A stretch of DNA of 42,568 bases, taken from assembly GCA_017858735.1 (NCBI GenBank), contig JAFMBH010000025.1, positions 1-42,568 on the forward strand. Reading direction: 5' to 3'. Positions within the stretch are counted from its first letter, which is position 1; the number at the start of each line of letters is the position of its first letter. Shown piece by piece: positions 26,092-35,661 of the stretch. The translations under genes were made by a program, and so were the position numbers. Source of the stretch: Bacteroidota bacterium. Its GTDB lineage: Bacteria > Bacteroidota > Bacteroidia > Chitinophagales > Saprospiraceae. The notes beneath the pieces are model-generated. The model worked only from the letters and a program-made list of their open reading frames with translations, was not told where the DNA came from and did not search any database.

Positions 26092-28494
26092 ATGAATAGA
26101 AGCATTACTTTTAAAAGGATTGTTTACCTTTCTTTTATTTTATGTTTGCCATTAATCACCAATGCACAAATCAAGTTGCAAATCATAAAGGGAACGGTAA
26201 AGGATAGAACGACAAAAAATCCATTAGCGTTTGCCACAGTAAATGTGGAGAAAAGTGAAAAACAAATAGGAACAGTAACCGATGAGAATGGAAATTTCAT
26301 ATTGACAGGTGTTCCTGTTGGCAGACAAAGTATCAGATGTACTTATTTGGGATATGCTACTTTTCTTTCAGAGGAATTCATATTAACCTCTGCCAAAGAA
26401 ACGGTTATAAACATTGAACTTCAGGAGGAAATTCAGTCTCTTTCAGCGGTAGAAGTGGTAGCATCTCAAAATACCAATTCCCCGGTGAATGAATCGGCTA
26501 TGGTCAGTACAAGATCCTTTTCCGCAGAAGAAACAGAGAGAATGCCGGCAGGGGTAAATGATTTAGGCAGAATGGCCATATCCTATCCTGGGGTTACGAG
26601 AGGAGGCGATGATACAGAAAATGACATTATTATCAGAGGAAATTCTTCTTTTGGTATGCTTTGGCGATTAGAAGGAATAGATATACCTAATCCAAATCAC
26701 TTTGCCAGACCTGGAACATCGGGCGGTGGCGTTACCGTTTTTAGTGCTCAATTACTTTCAAGATCCGATTTTTCCACAGGAGGCATGTCTGCAGAATATG
26801 GCAATGCGTTGTCCGGAACATTTGATGTTCATTTTAGAAAAGGAAACATGGAAAAAAGAGAGCATCGGGTTAAAATAGGCTTATTAGGTCTTGATTTTGC
26901 CACTGAAGGTCCAATAAAATCTCAACAGGCTTCCTATCTGATAAATTATAGATATTCTACCTTAGGTTTACTTAATAAAATGGGATTCCAACTTATTGGA
27001 GAAAGAGTTTCCAATGATTTTCAGGATTTATGTTTTAATATAGCCTATCAAAGTAAAGACAAAAAAACTTTCTATACTCTATTTGGAATGGGCGGTTTAA
27101 GTGTTGAAAATTACACCCCGGTCGTAGATCCTTTAGAAAGGAAACCTGGTAATTCCAATCATTGGGAAGACAGAATACAGGGAAGTAATATGGGTGCTGC
27201 CGGCTTTACTTTAACCAGACTCATTAATAAATCTTCCTTTATAAAAGCAGTTCTCTCCGTGAACTCCAGTCATATTTTTAGACAATATGATACTTTATCA
27301 TTGAAAGATGAGCGTTATAGATATAATACCCAAAAATATCTGGAAGACAGAATTTCAACTTCGGTTACCTATCAGAAGAAATTAGGTGATGGAACAACCT
27401 GGAAGAGTGGCATCATGTTTCACCAGATTTTCTTTGATTACAATGTCGAAACTGCACCAAGAAGGTCGCTTAGTGATGTTACGCAACAAATAAACAATAG
27501 AAAAAATACAGTATTTGGCAACGGTAGCACCCAACAGGGTCAGATATATACACAAATTTCTAAAAGATTAACTGAAAAGGTTACTTTACAAACAGGATTG
27601 CATTATTTGCATTTCTTTTTAAATAATACGTCAAGTATTGAGCCAAGAGCAGCCATTTCATATAAGGTCGCCCAAAACCAAACTTTAAATTTAGCCTTTA
27701 GTAGATTAGGTAAAATGCTTCCCTTAGCTTCTTATTTTTACAGCCAGAAAGTAGGCAATGAAATTGTCCAACCCAATAAGGATCTTAGGCTAATTCAAGC
27801 AAATCATCTCATTTTAAGCTATCAAACAGTTAGCAAGTCTCAGATAAAATTTAGTTTAGAAGGATATCTTCAAACATTGGGTAAAGTTCCCGTTGAATTA
27901 AATACGGAATCATTGTATTGGATGCTGAATAATCAAGACCAATTTCCGGAATTTTCAGTAGTCAGTAAAGGCAGAGGATTAAATTATGGTCTTGATGCAT
28001 TGGTTGAAAAGTTTTTCAGCAATAAAATTTACTTTTTAGTGACCGCTTCTACTTTTCGTTCACAATATTCTCCATTTAATCAGCAATGGTACAACTCAAA
28101 ATTCAATACCAGATTTACAAGCTCCTTAACTTTTGGAAAAGAATTTACTTTTAAAAACCAATCTGTCTTACAGGGAGGTTTCAGGGTTTTATACAATGGA
28201 GGGTTCAGATATTCACCTTATGATCCCGTCCTTTCTGCAAAAACCGGGCAATATGTTCCATTGGAGGGTAAGGAATGGACTTCACAGGTAACCCCCTATT
28301 TTAGAATAGACAGCAGGATTGCCTATCGTTTTAACAAAAAAGGATTTTTCGGGAATCTTTCTCTGGATATTCAAAATGTTACTAATCACCGAAATATTTC
28401 CTTTGTTTCTTATGATGCTGTTGCCAATAAATTAAACTTCACAAGATTCGGCGGTGGATTCATACCCGTGTTAAGCTTTCAAATGGATTTTTAA
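26092..28494 (+). CDS. TonB-dependent receptor without SusD partner
   Basis: 800 residues. Signal peptide (YLSFILCLPLITNAQ), then a carboxypeptidase-regulatory-like beta domain (about 33-112; GTVKDRTTKNPLAFATV, LTGVPVGRQSIRCTYLGY), a plug domain (about 130-250; FSAEETERMPAG, DNDIIIRG-like NDIIIRGNSSFGMLWRLEG) and a C-terminal beta-barrel ending in an aromatic residue (QMDF). It lacks the N-terminal STN signalling domain seen in the SusC of the same locus and has no adjacent susD. It probably imports a ligand through the outer membrane using TonB; the substrate is unknown. Position between kduI and the sigma factor gene suggests membership in the polysaccharide locus, but it may be an independent unit. 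Confidence 0.9.
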   Translation: MNRSITFKRIVYLSFILCLPLITNAQIKLQIIKGTVKDRTTKNPLAFATVNVEKSEKQIGTVTDENGNFILTGVPVGRQSIRCTYLGYATFLSEEFILTSAKETVINIELQEEIQSLSAVEVVASQNTNSPVNESAMVSTRSFSAEETERMPAGVNDLGRMAISYPGVTRGGDDTENDIIIRGNSSFGMLWRLEGIDIPNPNHFARPGTSGGGVTVFSAQLLSRSDFSTGGMSAEYGNALSGTFDVHFRKGNMEKREHRVKIGLLGLDFATEGPIKSQQASYLINYRYSTLGLLNKMGFQLIGERVSNDFQDLCFNIAYQSKDKKTFYTLFGMGGLSVENYTPVVDPLERKPGNSNHWEDRIQGSNMGAAGFTLTRLINKSSFIKAVLSVNSSHIFRQYDTLSLKDERYRYNTQKYLEDRISTSVTYQKKLGDGTTWKSGIMFHQIFFDYNVETAPRRSLSDVTQQINNRKNTVFGNGSTQQGQIYTQISKRLTEKVTLQTGLHYLHFFLNNTSSIEPRAAISYKVAQNQTLNLAFSRLGKMLPLASYFYSQKVGNEIVQPNKDLRLIQANHLILSYQTVSKSQIKFSLEGYLQTLGKVPVELNTESLYWMLNNQDQFPEFSVVSKGRGLNYGLDALVEKFFSNKIYFLVTASTFRSQYSPFNQQWYNSKFNTRFTSSLTFGKEFTFKNQSVLQGGFRVLYNGGFRYSPYDPVLSAKTGQYVPLEGKEWTSQVTPYFRIDSRIAYRFNKKGFFGNLSLDIQNVTNHRNISFVSYDAVANKLNFTRFGGGFIPVLSFQMDF

Positions 28495-28596
28495 ACCTTC
28501 TTATATTTTAAAAATTAAAATAATTAACTTTTTCTTTCTATTTGACTAAGTAGTTGACCGGAAAAAATTGTCTCAATAAAAACTGCTTTTACCCAA

Positions 28597-29250
28597 ATGG
28601 AACAGGAAAAATCACAACGTAAAAAAACATTGGGAGAAGAAGGAATGATTGATCATCCTTCCTCTCAAGATTACATTGAAAAATTTCCACTTAGGGATGA
28701 AACAGAAGGAGAAGAATTTGATTTATTGATTCGAAAAAAATTTGAAGTAGATCCTACTGCTGCCTGTTCTTTATTATTCAGAAAGTATTATGGTGGTTTA
28801 TGTAGTCATGCGGTTAGATTTATATATTCAAAGGAAATAGCGGAGGATATCGTTAGTGACCTATTTTTTGATTTTTGGAAAAACAAAAAATATGAACTCG
28901 TTCAAAAATCTTACAGTGCCTACTTATATAAATCGGTAAGAAACAGATGCTTAAATTATTTGAAATCAAATCTAAACTTACATTCAAAAATTAGTTTAGA
29001 AGATGCAAATGACATTCAAATTGAGGAATTACCAGAAGATATTTTATATCTGGATGAATTAATAAAAAGAATAAATGATGCAGTGAATAAACTCCCCCCA
29101 ATATGTAGAAAAGTATTTTTATTGCACCGTTTTGAAGGAAAAAAACAGAAAGAAATCGCAGAAGAACTGGGCTTATCCATAAGAACCATTGAAGCACATA
29201 TTTACAAAGCGCTACAATTGTTAAAATTGGTAATATTGGAAAAAAATTAA
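28597..29250 (+). CDS. FecI-like extracytoplasmic-function sigma factor
   Basis: 217 residues, an ECF sigma-70 factor of the Bacteroidota-expanded type. Region 2 lies at about 55-125 (LLFRKYYGGLCSHAVRF, AEDIVSDLFFDFWKN) and region 4 at about 155-213 (LPPICRKVFLLHRFEGKKQ, EIAEELGLSIRTIEAHIYKA, a helix-turn-helix). The first 50 residues are an unusually charged extension; Met17 is a possible later start. It is followed 26 bases on by a FecR-type anti-sigma gene and then by susC with an STN domain, the standard layout of substrate-sensing trans-envelope control. It probably directs transcription of susC onwards. Confidence 0.93.
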   Translation: MEQEKSQRKKTLGEEGMIDHPSSQDYIEKFPLRDETEGEEFDLLIRKKFEVDPTAACSLLFRKYYGGLCSHAVRFIYSKEIAEDIVSDLFFDFWKNKKYELVQKSYSAYLYKSVRNRCLNYLKSNLNLHSKISLEDANDIQIEELPEDILYLDELIKRINDAVNKLPPICRKVFLLHRFEGKKQKEIAEELGLSIRTIEAHIYKALQLLKLVILEKN

Positions 29251-29276
29251 ATATAAGCCATTGACAAAAACATTAT

Positions 29277-30266
29277 ATGGTAACTAAAAGCATTTTATTT
29301 GAATATTTTACTGGAAATTCAAGTGTTCTTCAAAAAAGGATGATTGAAAATTGGCTTGAAAATGAGAAGAATAGAAACCTATATTACGAGTGGTTGGCTG
29401 AATGGGAGAGCGAATACCCTCAATATGTGACAGATGTTGAAAATAAACTAGACGAATATTTGTTTAAAATAGAAAATACAAATAAACGTAAATTAACTAT
29501 CACATATAATTATGAATTAAAACCATCCTTTAAAACACAACGTTTTTTAGGTTATGCCGTTGCTATTATTTTAGTCATTTCCTTGTTTGTTTCAATACTA
29601 CCCGTCAGCTATATTTTCAACAAACAAATTACCACGGATTATGGTGAAATAAAACAAGTAAGGTTACCTGATGGAAGTGAATTAACCTTATATTCAAATT
29701 CGAAACTTACATGGAATAGGTTGAATTTTGAAAACCAAAGAATTGTTTATTTAGATGGAGAGGCTAATTTTGACATCAAATACAAGCATGACGCTACAAA
29801 ATTCAAAGTAAAAACAAAAAACGAGGTAACTATCATTGTTTATGGTACTGAATTCAGATTTTTCACTAGAGAAAGAGGATCAAAAGTTGAACTTAACAAA
29901 GGGGTTATTAAATTACATTACAAGGAAGGAAAAAGCAAAAAGACCATCGCTCTTAACCCGGGTGAATCTATTTCTCTTAATAAGGAGAACAGGCTTACAG
30001 AAAGAAGTACATTTAATCCATCGAGAAACATTGAGCTTAAAAAGCATCGGTTTGTATTTGATAACACCCCTTTATCAGAACTAAAAAACCTCATTTCTGA
30101 AAATTTCGGATTAGGAATAATCATACCAGACAAAGAAATAGAGAAACTAACATTAACCGGAACTTATACCGGAAACAACTTAAATGAATTAATTAATTCA
30201 TTATCAGCTGTTACTGGCTTAAATTTTTATAGACATCATGGACGAATTTATATCGTACCTTATTAA
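29277..30266 (+). CDS. FecR-type anti-sigma factor
   Basis: 329 residues. A cytoplasmic N-terminal part (1-88, with paired Trp residues EWLAEWESEYP that usually contact the sigma factor) is followed by one membrane helix (about 89-113), a periplasmic FecR domain (about 120-215; EIKQVRLPDGSELTLYSNS, DGEANFDI) and the C-terminal DUF4974 region (about 257-329; FVFDNTPLSELKNLIS, LTLTGTYTG). The family holds its partner sigma factor inactive until the outer-membrane transducer signals ligand binding. The partner sigma gene is upstream and the transducer SusC is 22 bases downstream. Confidence 0.93.
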   Translation: MVTKSILFEYFTGNSSVLQKRMIENWLENEKNRNLYYEWLAEWESEYPQYVTDVENKLDEYLFKIENTNKRKLTITYNYELKPSFKTQRFLGYAVAIILVISLFVSILPVSYIFNKQITTDYGEIKQVRLPDGSELTLYSNSKLTWNRLNFENQRIVYLDGEANFDIKYKHDATKFKVKTKNEVTIIVYGTEFRFFTRERGSKVELNKGVIKLHYKEGKSKKTIALNPGESISLNKENRLTERSTFNPSRNIELKKHRFVFDNTPLSELKNLISENFGLGIIIPDKEIEKLTLTGTYTGNNLNELINSLSAVTGLNFYRHHGRIYIVPY

Positions 30267-30288
30267 TTTTAACTTGTAAACATTATTT

Positions 30289-33200
30289 ATGAAGAAAAAG
30301 CATTACCTCATTATCGGTTTGATACTCATCATGGGGAGTATTGATACCGGATTTGCCCAGTTATCGGCTGCGGTTCGAGATCAACCCGGAAATAATTTAA
30401 TCTCTGAATCAATCTCAAAATCATTGAAAGTTGTTCTGATTGAATTAGGGAATAAGTATGGTACCGACATTCTTTTTATGGATAAGAATCTGGCGGGAAT
30501 AAAGGTTAACGTGAATGAAATTGATTTTTCAAAACCTTTCGAGACAAATTTGAATATTCTACTGTCACAAACAGAGTTGAAGTTTAGAACGACACCGTCG
30601 GGTGGATATGTTATCACCAACAAAGACATTAAACAAAATGTGAAATCGCCCAAAGATAATGGTGGTGGAGAGTTTAAAAAAGGATTTTCGGAAATAAGCC
30701 CACTGATCCAGGAAAATGCTGGCACAATAATAAACAATAACCTTCCGTCAGTAAGTATTTCAAAACCTGAGGTGAAAGTAACAGGTACACTGACTGATGC
30801 TGAAACAGGTTCAGCCTTAATAGGTGCTACCGTACAAGTTAAAGGAACTACTAATGGGACATCAACCGATCTTGACGGAACTTATTCCATAGAAGCACCT
30901 GATGGAAATGCCGTATTAGTATTCTCTTATATTGGTTATGTCAATCAAGAGGTAGTTATTGGAAATCAATCTACTATTAATGTTAGTTTAGTTCCAGATG
31001 TACAATCATTAAATGAAGTAGTTGTGGTTGGTTATGGAGCTGTTAGAAAAACCGATTTAACGGGAGCCGTTGAACAGTTACAATCAAAAGATATTGTACG
31101 GGCAAATCCTGTACAAGCAGCTCGCGCCATTCAGGGACAAGTTGCCGGCGCAACGGTAACCAAAACCAGTAACAGACCTGGCGCAGGTTACAGTATTACC
31201 ATTAGAGGAGAGAATACAATCAATAACTCAACCCAACCTTTAGTTGTTATTGACGGATTAATGGGTGGTGATATTAACTCCATCAATCCTAATGACATCC
31301 AATCAATGGATGTATTAAAGGATGCCTCCTCTACAGCAATTTATGGAGCAAGAGGTGCCAATGGAGTAATTATCATCACTACTAAGAAAGGTTTGTCGGG
31401 TAAGCCAAAGGTAAGTTATGACAGTTATGTGGGTATGAAAGTACCAGAACACATACCACGGCTCATGAATACTGCAGAATTTTACAAAGCAACTTTTACA
31501 GACAGAGTATTAGAAGGCTCAGTAGGAGCTAAATTTACATCTGCTGAAACTGCAGCCATAAAAGAAAATCGTACTACAGATTGGGTTGATTTAATTACGG
31601 ATCCTGCTTTACAAACCAGTCAAAATTTAAGCGTTTCCGGGGGTAATGATAAGACAACCTACAGATTTTCAGGAGGTTTCCTAAATGAAAATGGAAATGT
31701 ACTTCATACTGGATTTAAGCGTTACAATCTAAACGCAGGTTTAGATAGTAAACTGGGAGAACGTTTTAAAGTTGGATTTACTTCTTATATTACTTATAGC
31801 GACCAAAACGTTGGATCTCGGGAATCTTTAAGAAATGCTTACAGAGCCAGACCAACTGGAACCATATACTATAGTGACCTAGCCAACCCATCTGAAAATG
31901 GAGATTTAGAAGTAGATGGTTTAGCAGTTTGGATGGGAATAAATGATAAGCAGGTTAATAACCCCGTTCTGGATATTGATCCCAAAAGATCTAAACTTCA
32001 AACTACCTCTGCGGTAGCCATGGCTAATGCTTATGCAGAGGTTACTTTACTTAAGGGTTTAACTTTTAGATCTTCTTTATCAGCTTCCTACACCGGCACA
32101 AGATTAGGAGATTATAGAGGACAGTGGACAAAATCACAATTGGCTAATAAACCAAGAGCCCAGGTAGATAATTCTATTCAAGGTAATTACACTATAGATA
32201 ATATTCTAAACTATAATTTTGAATCTGGAAAACATAAATTAACCTTTACGGGCTTACAGAGTGCCTTTTACCAACGAAATGAAAATTATTCCATTTTTGT
32301 AAGAGATTTACCATATAATTCTGATTGGTATGCCGTAAATACCGCTGCCACTATTGGAAGTATTGGAAGCTCCCTAATTGAAAGATCTATTCTTTCGTAT
32401 ATGGGCAGGGTAAATTACACATTTAACGAGAAATACCTTGTGACTTTAACCGGGCGTTCCGATGGAGCTTCTCAATTAGCAGAAGGCAATAAATGGGCAT
32501 TCTTCCCATCTGTTGCTGTTGGATGGAGATTAGCAGATGAAGGATTCATTAAAAATTTAAATCTTTTCTCTAACCTTAAATTAAGGGCTAGTTATGGTCA
32601 AGTGGGCAATGCGGGTGTTAATCCTTACAGCACCCAAGCCAATTTAATAAATACAGGTTATGATTTTGACGGTTCGCCTGCTTTTGGTTTCGCACCTCAG
32701 AATCTTGCAAATAAGGATTTGAGATGGGAACGAAGCACTGAGTTTAATCTTGGTATTGATTTTGGTTTTTTTAAGAATAGAATTTCTGGTACCTTAGAAT
32801 TATATAATAGAAAAACAGAGGATCTAATCCTAAATCAAAGAATACCTACTGTTTCTGGATTTACTCAGGTGATTGCCAATGTTGGTGCCATTGAAAATAA
32901 AGGGATAGAACTTACGCTGAATACAGCCAATATAGTAACCACCGATTTTTCCTGGAATACCACCTTTGCCTTCACACAAAATAAAAATAAGTTACTGGAA
33001 CTATATGGCGATGGTCAATTGGTTGACAAAGGTAATCGTTTGTTTGTTGGTTACCCGATCAGAGCTAATTTCGATTATCAATTTGACGGTATCTGGCAGA
33101 CAAGTGAAAAGGATCAGGCAGCTTCATATAAACAGGTTCCAGGCTCTGTAAAGGTAGTGGATCAAAACGGGGATGGCATTATTTCTTCTTCTAATGCTAT

Positions 33201-33696
33201 TGATGACCGTGTATATTTAGGTACTCAACTGCCTAACTGGATTTTGGGGGTAACGAATAGATTTAAATATAAAAATTTAGATTTTTCGTTTTTCACCTAT
33301 TACAGGAATGGAACTCAATATAGAAATAATACATTAGCCGGAACGTTTGGTGAAATAGGTAGCGCGAGGTATAATAAACTGGCAGGATTGGACTATTGGC
33401 GAAGTGATAACCCATCCAATACCTTTTTTGGGGTAGTTGCGGCTAATCCTTACAGAAGCGCTATTTTCTATCAAAACGCAAGTTTCCTTAGAATATCAGA
33501 TATCACCTTAGGCTATAATTTTTCACCTAAAGTTTTAAGTGCTCTCAAAATGGGTAGTGCAAGAATTTATGGACAGGTATCAAATCCCTTTGTTTTTAGC
33601 GATTTTACTGGCTTTGACCCTGAATTTAACTCTGCTATTTATCAAGATGATGTTCCATCCATGATTTATACTTTTGGTGTTAGCATCAGTTTTTAA
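30289..33696 (+). CDS. susC: SusC/RagA-family TonB-dependent glycan importer with STN signalling domain
   Basis: 1135 residues. Order: signal peptide (1-23, ending GFAQ), STN domain (about 38-112) which receives or sends the signal to FecR, carboxypeptidase-regulatory-like beta domain (about 162-237; TGTLTDAETGSALIGATVQV), SusC signature EVVVVGYGAVRKTDLTGAV (243 onward), plug (about 255-368; STAIYGARGANGVIIITTKKG) and the outer-membrane barrel to the C-terminus (FGVSISF). It forms the transport channel for oligosaccharides together with the SusD lipoprotein encoded 16 bases downstream. The STN domain makes it a transducer as well as a transporter. The symbol is by family; substrate is not shown. 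Confidence 0.95.
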   Translation: MKKKHYLIIGLILIMGSIDTGFAQLSAAVRDQPGNNLISESISKSLKVVLIELGNKYGTDILFMDKNLAGIKVNVNEIDFSKPFETNLNILLSQTELKFRTTPSGGYVITNKDIKQNVKSPKDNGGGEFKKGFSEISPLIQENAGTIINNNLPSVSISKPEVKVTGTLTDAETGSALIGATVQVKGTTNGTSTDLDGTYSIEAPDGNAVLVFSYIGYVNQEVVIGNQSTINVSLVPDVQSLNEVVVVGYGAVRKTDLTGAVEQLQSKDIVRANPVQAARAIQGQVAGATVTKTSNRPGAGYSITIRGENTINNSTQPLVVIDGLMGGDINSINPNDIQSMDVLKDASSTAIYGARGANGVIIITTKKGLSGKPKVSYDSYVGMKVPEHIPRLMNTAEFYKATFTDRVLEGSVGAKFTSAETAAIKENRTTDWVDLITDPALQTSQNLSVSGGNDKTTYRFSGGFLNENGNVLHTGFKRYNLNAGLDSKLGERFKVGFTSYITYSDQNVGSRESLRNAYRARPTGTIYYSDLANPSENGDLEVDGLAVWMGINDKQVNNPVLDIDPKRSKLQTTSAVAMANAYAEVTLLKGLTFRSSLSASYTGTRLGDYRGQWTKSQLANKPRAQVDNSIQGNYTIDNILNYNFESGKHKLTFTGLQSAFYQRNENYSIFVRDLPYNSDWYAVNTAATIGSIGSSLIERSILSYMGRVNYTFNEKYLVTLTGRSDGASQLAEGNKWAFFPSVAVGWRLADEGFIKNLNLFSNLKLRASYGQVGNAGVNPYSTQANLINTGYDFDGSPAFGFAPQNLANKDLRWERSTEFNLGIDFGFFKNRISGTLELYNRKTEDLILNQRIPTVSGFTQVIANVGAIENKGIELTLNTANIVTTDFSWNTTFAFTQNKNKLLELYGDGQLVDKGNRLFVGYPIRANFDYQFDGIWQTSEKDQAASYKQVPGSVKVVDQNGDGIISSSNAIDDRVYLGTQLPNWILGVTNRFKYKNLDFSFFTYYRNGTQYRNNTLAGTFGEIGSARYNKLAGLDYWRSDNPSNTFFGVVAANPYRSAIFYQNASFLRISDITLGYNFSPKVLSALKMGSARIYGQVSNPFVFSDFTGFDPEFNSAIYQDDVPSMIYTFGVSISF

Positions 33697-33712
33697 TCTT
33701 GACCTAAACTAA

Positions 33713-35581
33713 ATGAAAATGAAAAAAAATTATAAATTAAGATTCTCAATTCTTGCTTTTTCCCTGGTTACCCTCATACACACAGGTTGTAATGAAGATT
33801 TCCTGGTAGAAAAACCCGTAACTTCTTTAACGACGGATGTTTATTATAAAACAGCCACTGGATTTGAAGATTTAGTAAAAGCGTGCTACCCATTACTTCG
33901 AAATATTCATCAGAACAGACACCTTGTTCTTCAGGGAACAGATATATTCTCTTCTCAAGGAGGATGGAATCCATCTGCAGTTAATGGGAAAGAAAATTTA
34001 CCTGCTTTATGGGATGTTCATGATGCACGGTTTAATGCTGAAGTGGCGGAAATCAGAACACTTTGGCAGTTACTTTATGCTGAAATAGCGAGAACAAATA
34101 CCGCTATTACCCGTGCGGAAGGTATCACTACTATGGCCACAGCGCTTAAGGACACCCGGGTTTCTGAAGCAAAATTCCTACGAGCTTTATGTCTATTTTA
34201 TGCAGTTCAACAATGGGGAGATATTCCGATGCCCTTAGCAGAAATTACTACAGCCAGTAAAGATTATCCAAGAGTAGCTGCTGCTGAAGTTTACAAGCAA
34301 ATCATAACCGATTTATTGGATTGTGAGGCTAAAATACCCGTAAACGCTTCAAATTATGGGAGAATTAATAAAGGTGCTGTACAGTTTCTATTATCGAGAG
34401 TATATCTAACGAGAGGTTGGAATTTCAATAATTCTTTGGGTGGTTCCAATGCTGATTTTGATTTAGCCTTACAATACGCTGATAAAGTCATAGATGCATT
34501 TCCCTTAGCAGCAAACTACAAAGACCTGTTTCCAAAAAGAGATGATAATCCTTTAAAGCAATATACAGGGGCTCAAAATGATAAGAATCCTGAAATAATC
34601 TTTGCCGTTCAGTATAACGCAAACGTTCTAACTAATAAAACAGATGCAGCTTTTCCACAAGATGCAGCAGGTGGTAATGATTTACATTCTAAATTTGGGC
34701 CAAGTGGTGAAGGGTTTGTAGGTACAAAAGGAAGAACATCAGATTATAACCGAACTTTAAGCATTCACAATATAAATACTGCAACCTATCGTTTTTTTGA
34801 TCCAGTGAATGATACCCGCTATGCTCATAATTTTGTTAGTGTCGGTTATGCTTTGAATGCCGTCAAAGATTACAGAGTTTTACCTTTATCAAATCCAAAC
34901 CTAAGAGTTAGTTTTAATTCAGGTGACACCGTTTTATTATGCAGACCTTGGAATAATCCTGCTACAACGAAAGAAGAAAGAGGCATTGATTTAGGTGGAA
35001 CCAAAAAATATGCGGTAGTTAATACCGATGAGTACGGAGGTGGGTACCCTATTGATAATTCAGGATTAAATATCCAGGCACCATTAATGTGGAAATTCTG
35101 GCAACCCGGTATTCCTTATGGTGATGCTTTTGGAACATTCAATGAAGCAATATTTAGATCGGCAGAGGCCTATTTAATTGCCGCAGAAGCAATAGTAAAG
35201 GGAGCCAAAGGTGGCAAACTAGGTGGCGCTGATGTGTATTATAACAGAGTTTTAGATCGTGCCCTAGGTACAAAAAAAGGAACTGATCCAAAATGTGCAG
35301 CTTCTCCTGAAAACCAAAAATCTCTGGCCACAGCTTCATATCGTGCAACAGCAGCAAATATTTCCATTGATCTAATTCTTGATGAGAGAGCAAGAGAACT
35401 AATGGGTGAATATAGCCGCTGGTTTGACCTGAAAAGAACGGGAAAATTGGTAGAGCGTATAAAAAAATACAATCCTTGGGTTAAAGGACAGTCGATCTCA
35501 GACAAACATAATTTGAGACCCATTCCACAAAGTGAAATTGATTTATCTTTTCCATCGATCAAGCAAAATCCTGGATATTAA
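33713..35581 (+). CDS. susD: SusD/RagB-family glycan-binding outer-membrane lipoprotein
   Basis: 622 residues. A hydrophobic N-terminal signal ends in LIHTGC, with Cys26 the probable lipidation site; the lipobox is somewhat unusual because His is at -3. The sequence after it (NEDFLVEKPVTSLTTDVYY) is a typical SusD start. TPR-like helices follow (SEAKFLRALCLFYAVQQWGD, NKGAVQFLLSRVYLTRG, FRSAEAYLIAAEAIVKGAK) and the C-terminal ILDERARELMGEYSRWFDLKRTG is a strong family signature. It caps the SusC channel and captures glycan at the cell surface. It is followed by a strong terminator. Confidence 0.95.
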   Translation: MKMKKNYKLRFSILAFSLVTLIHTGCNEDFLVEKPVTSLTTDVYYKTATGFEDLVKACYPLLRNIHQNRHLVLQGTDIFSSQGGWNPSAVNGKENLPALWDVHDARFNAEVAEIRTLWQLLYAEIARTNTAITRAEGITTMATALKDTRVSEAKFLRALCLFYAVQQWGDIPMPLAEITTASKDYPRVAAAEVYKQIITDLLDCEAKIPVNASNYGRINKGAVQFLLSRVYLTRGWNFNNSLGGSNADFDLALQYADKVIDAFPLAANYKDLFPKRDDNPLKQYTGAQNDKNPEIIFAVQYNANVLTNKTDAAFPQDAAGGNDLHSKFGPSGEGFVGTKGRTSDYNRTLSIHNINTATYRFFDPVNDTRYAHNFVSVGYALNAVKDYRVLPLSNPNLRVSFNSGDTVLLCRPWNNPATTKEERGIDLGGTKKYAVVNTDEYGGGYPIDNSGLNIQAPLMWKFWQPGIPYGDAFGTFNEAIFRSAEAYLIAAEAIVKGAKGGKLGGADVYYNRVLDRALGTKKGTDPKCAASPENQKSLATASYRATAANISIDLILDERARELMGEYSRWFDLKRTGKLVERIKKYNPWVKGQSISDKHNLRPIPQSEIDLSFPSIKQNPGY

Positions 35582-35612
35582 TAGCTAAAGACTATTTTTT
35601 ACTTGTATATTT

Positions 35613-35645
35613 AGAGAGGAAGAAAAAATCTTCCTCTCTTTTTTA
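35613..35645 (+). terminator. Rho-independent terminator after susD
   Basis: AGAGAGGAAGA (35613-35623), a five-A loop, and TCTTCCTCTCT (35629-35639) form a perfect 11-bp stem followed by TTTTT. It ends the sigma/FecR/susC/susD transcript, or limits read-through into the lyase-like and GH92 genes that start 17 bases later. Confidence 0.9.
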
Positions 35646-35661
35646 GCCTAAAATTTTCCCT

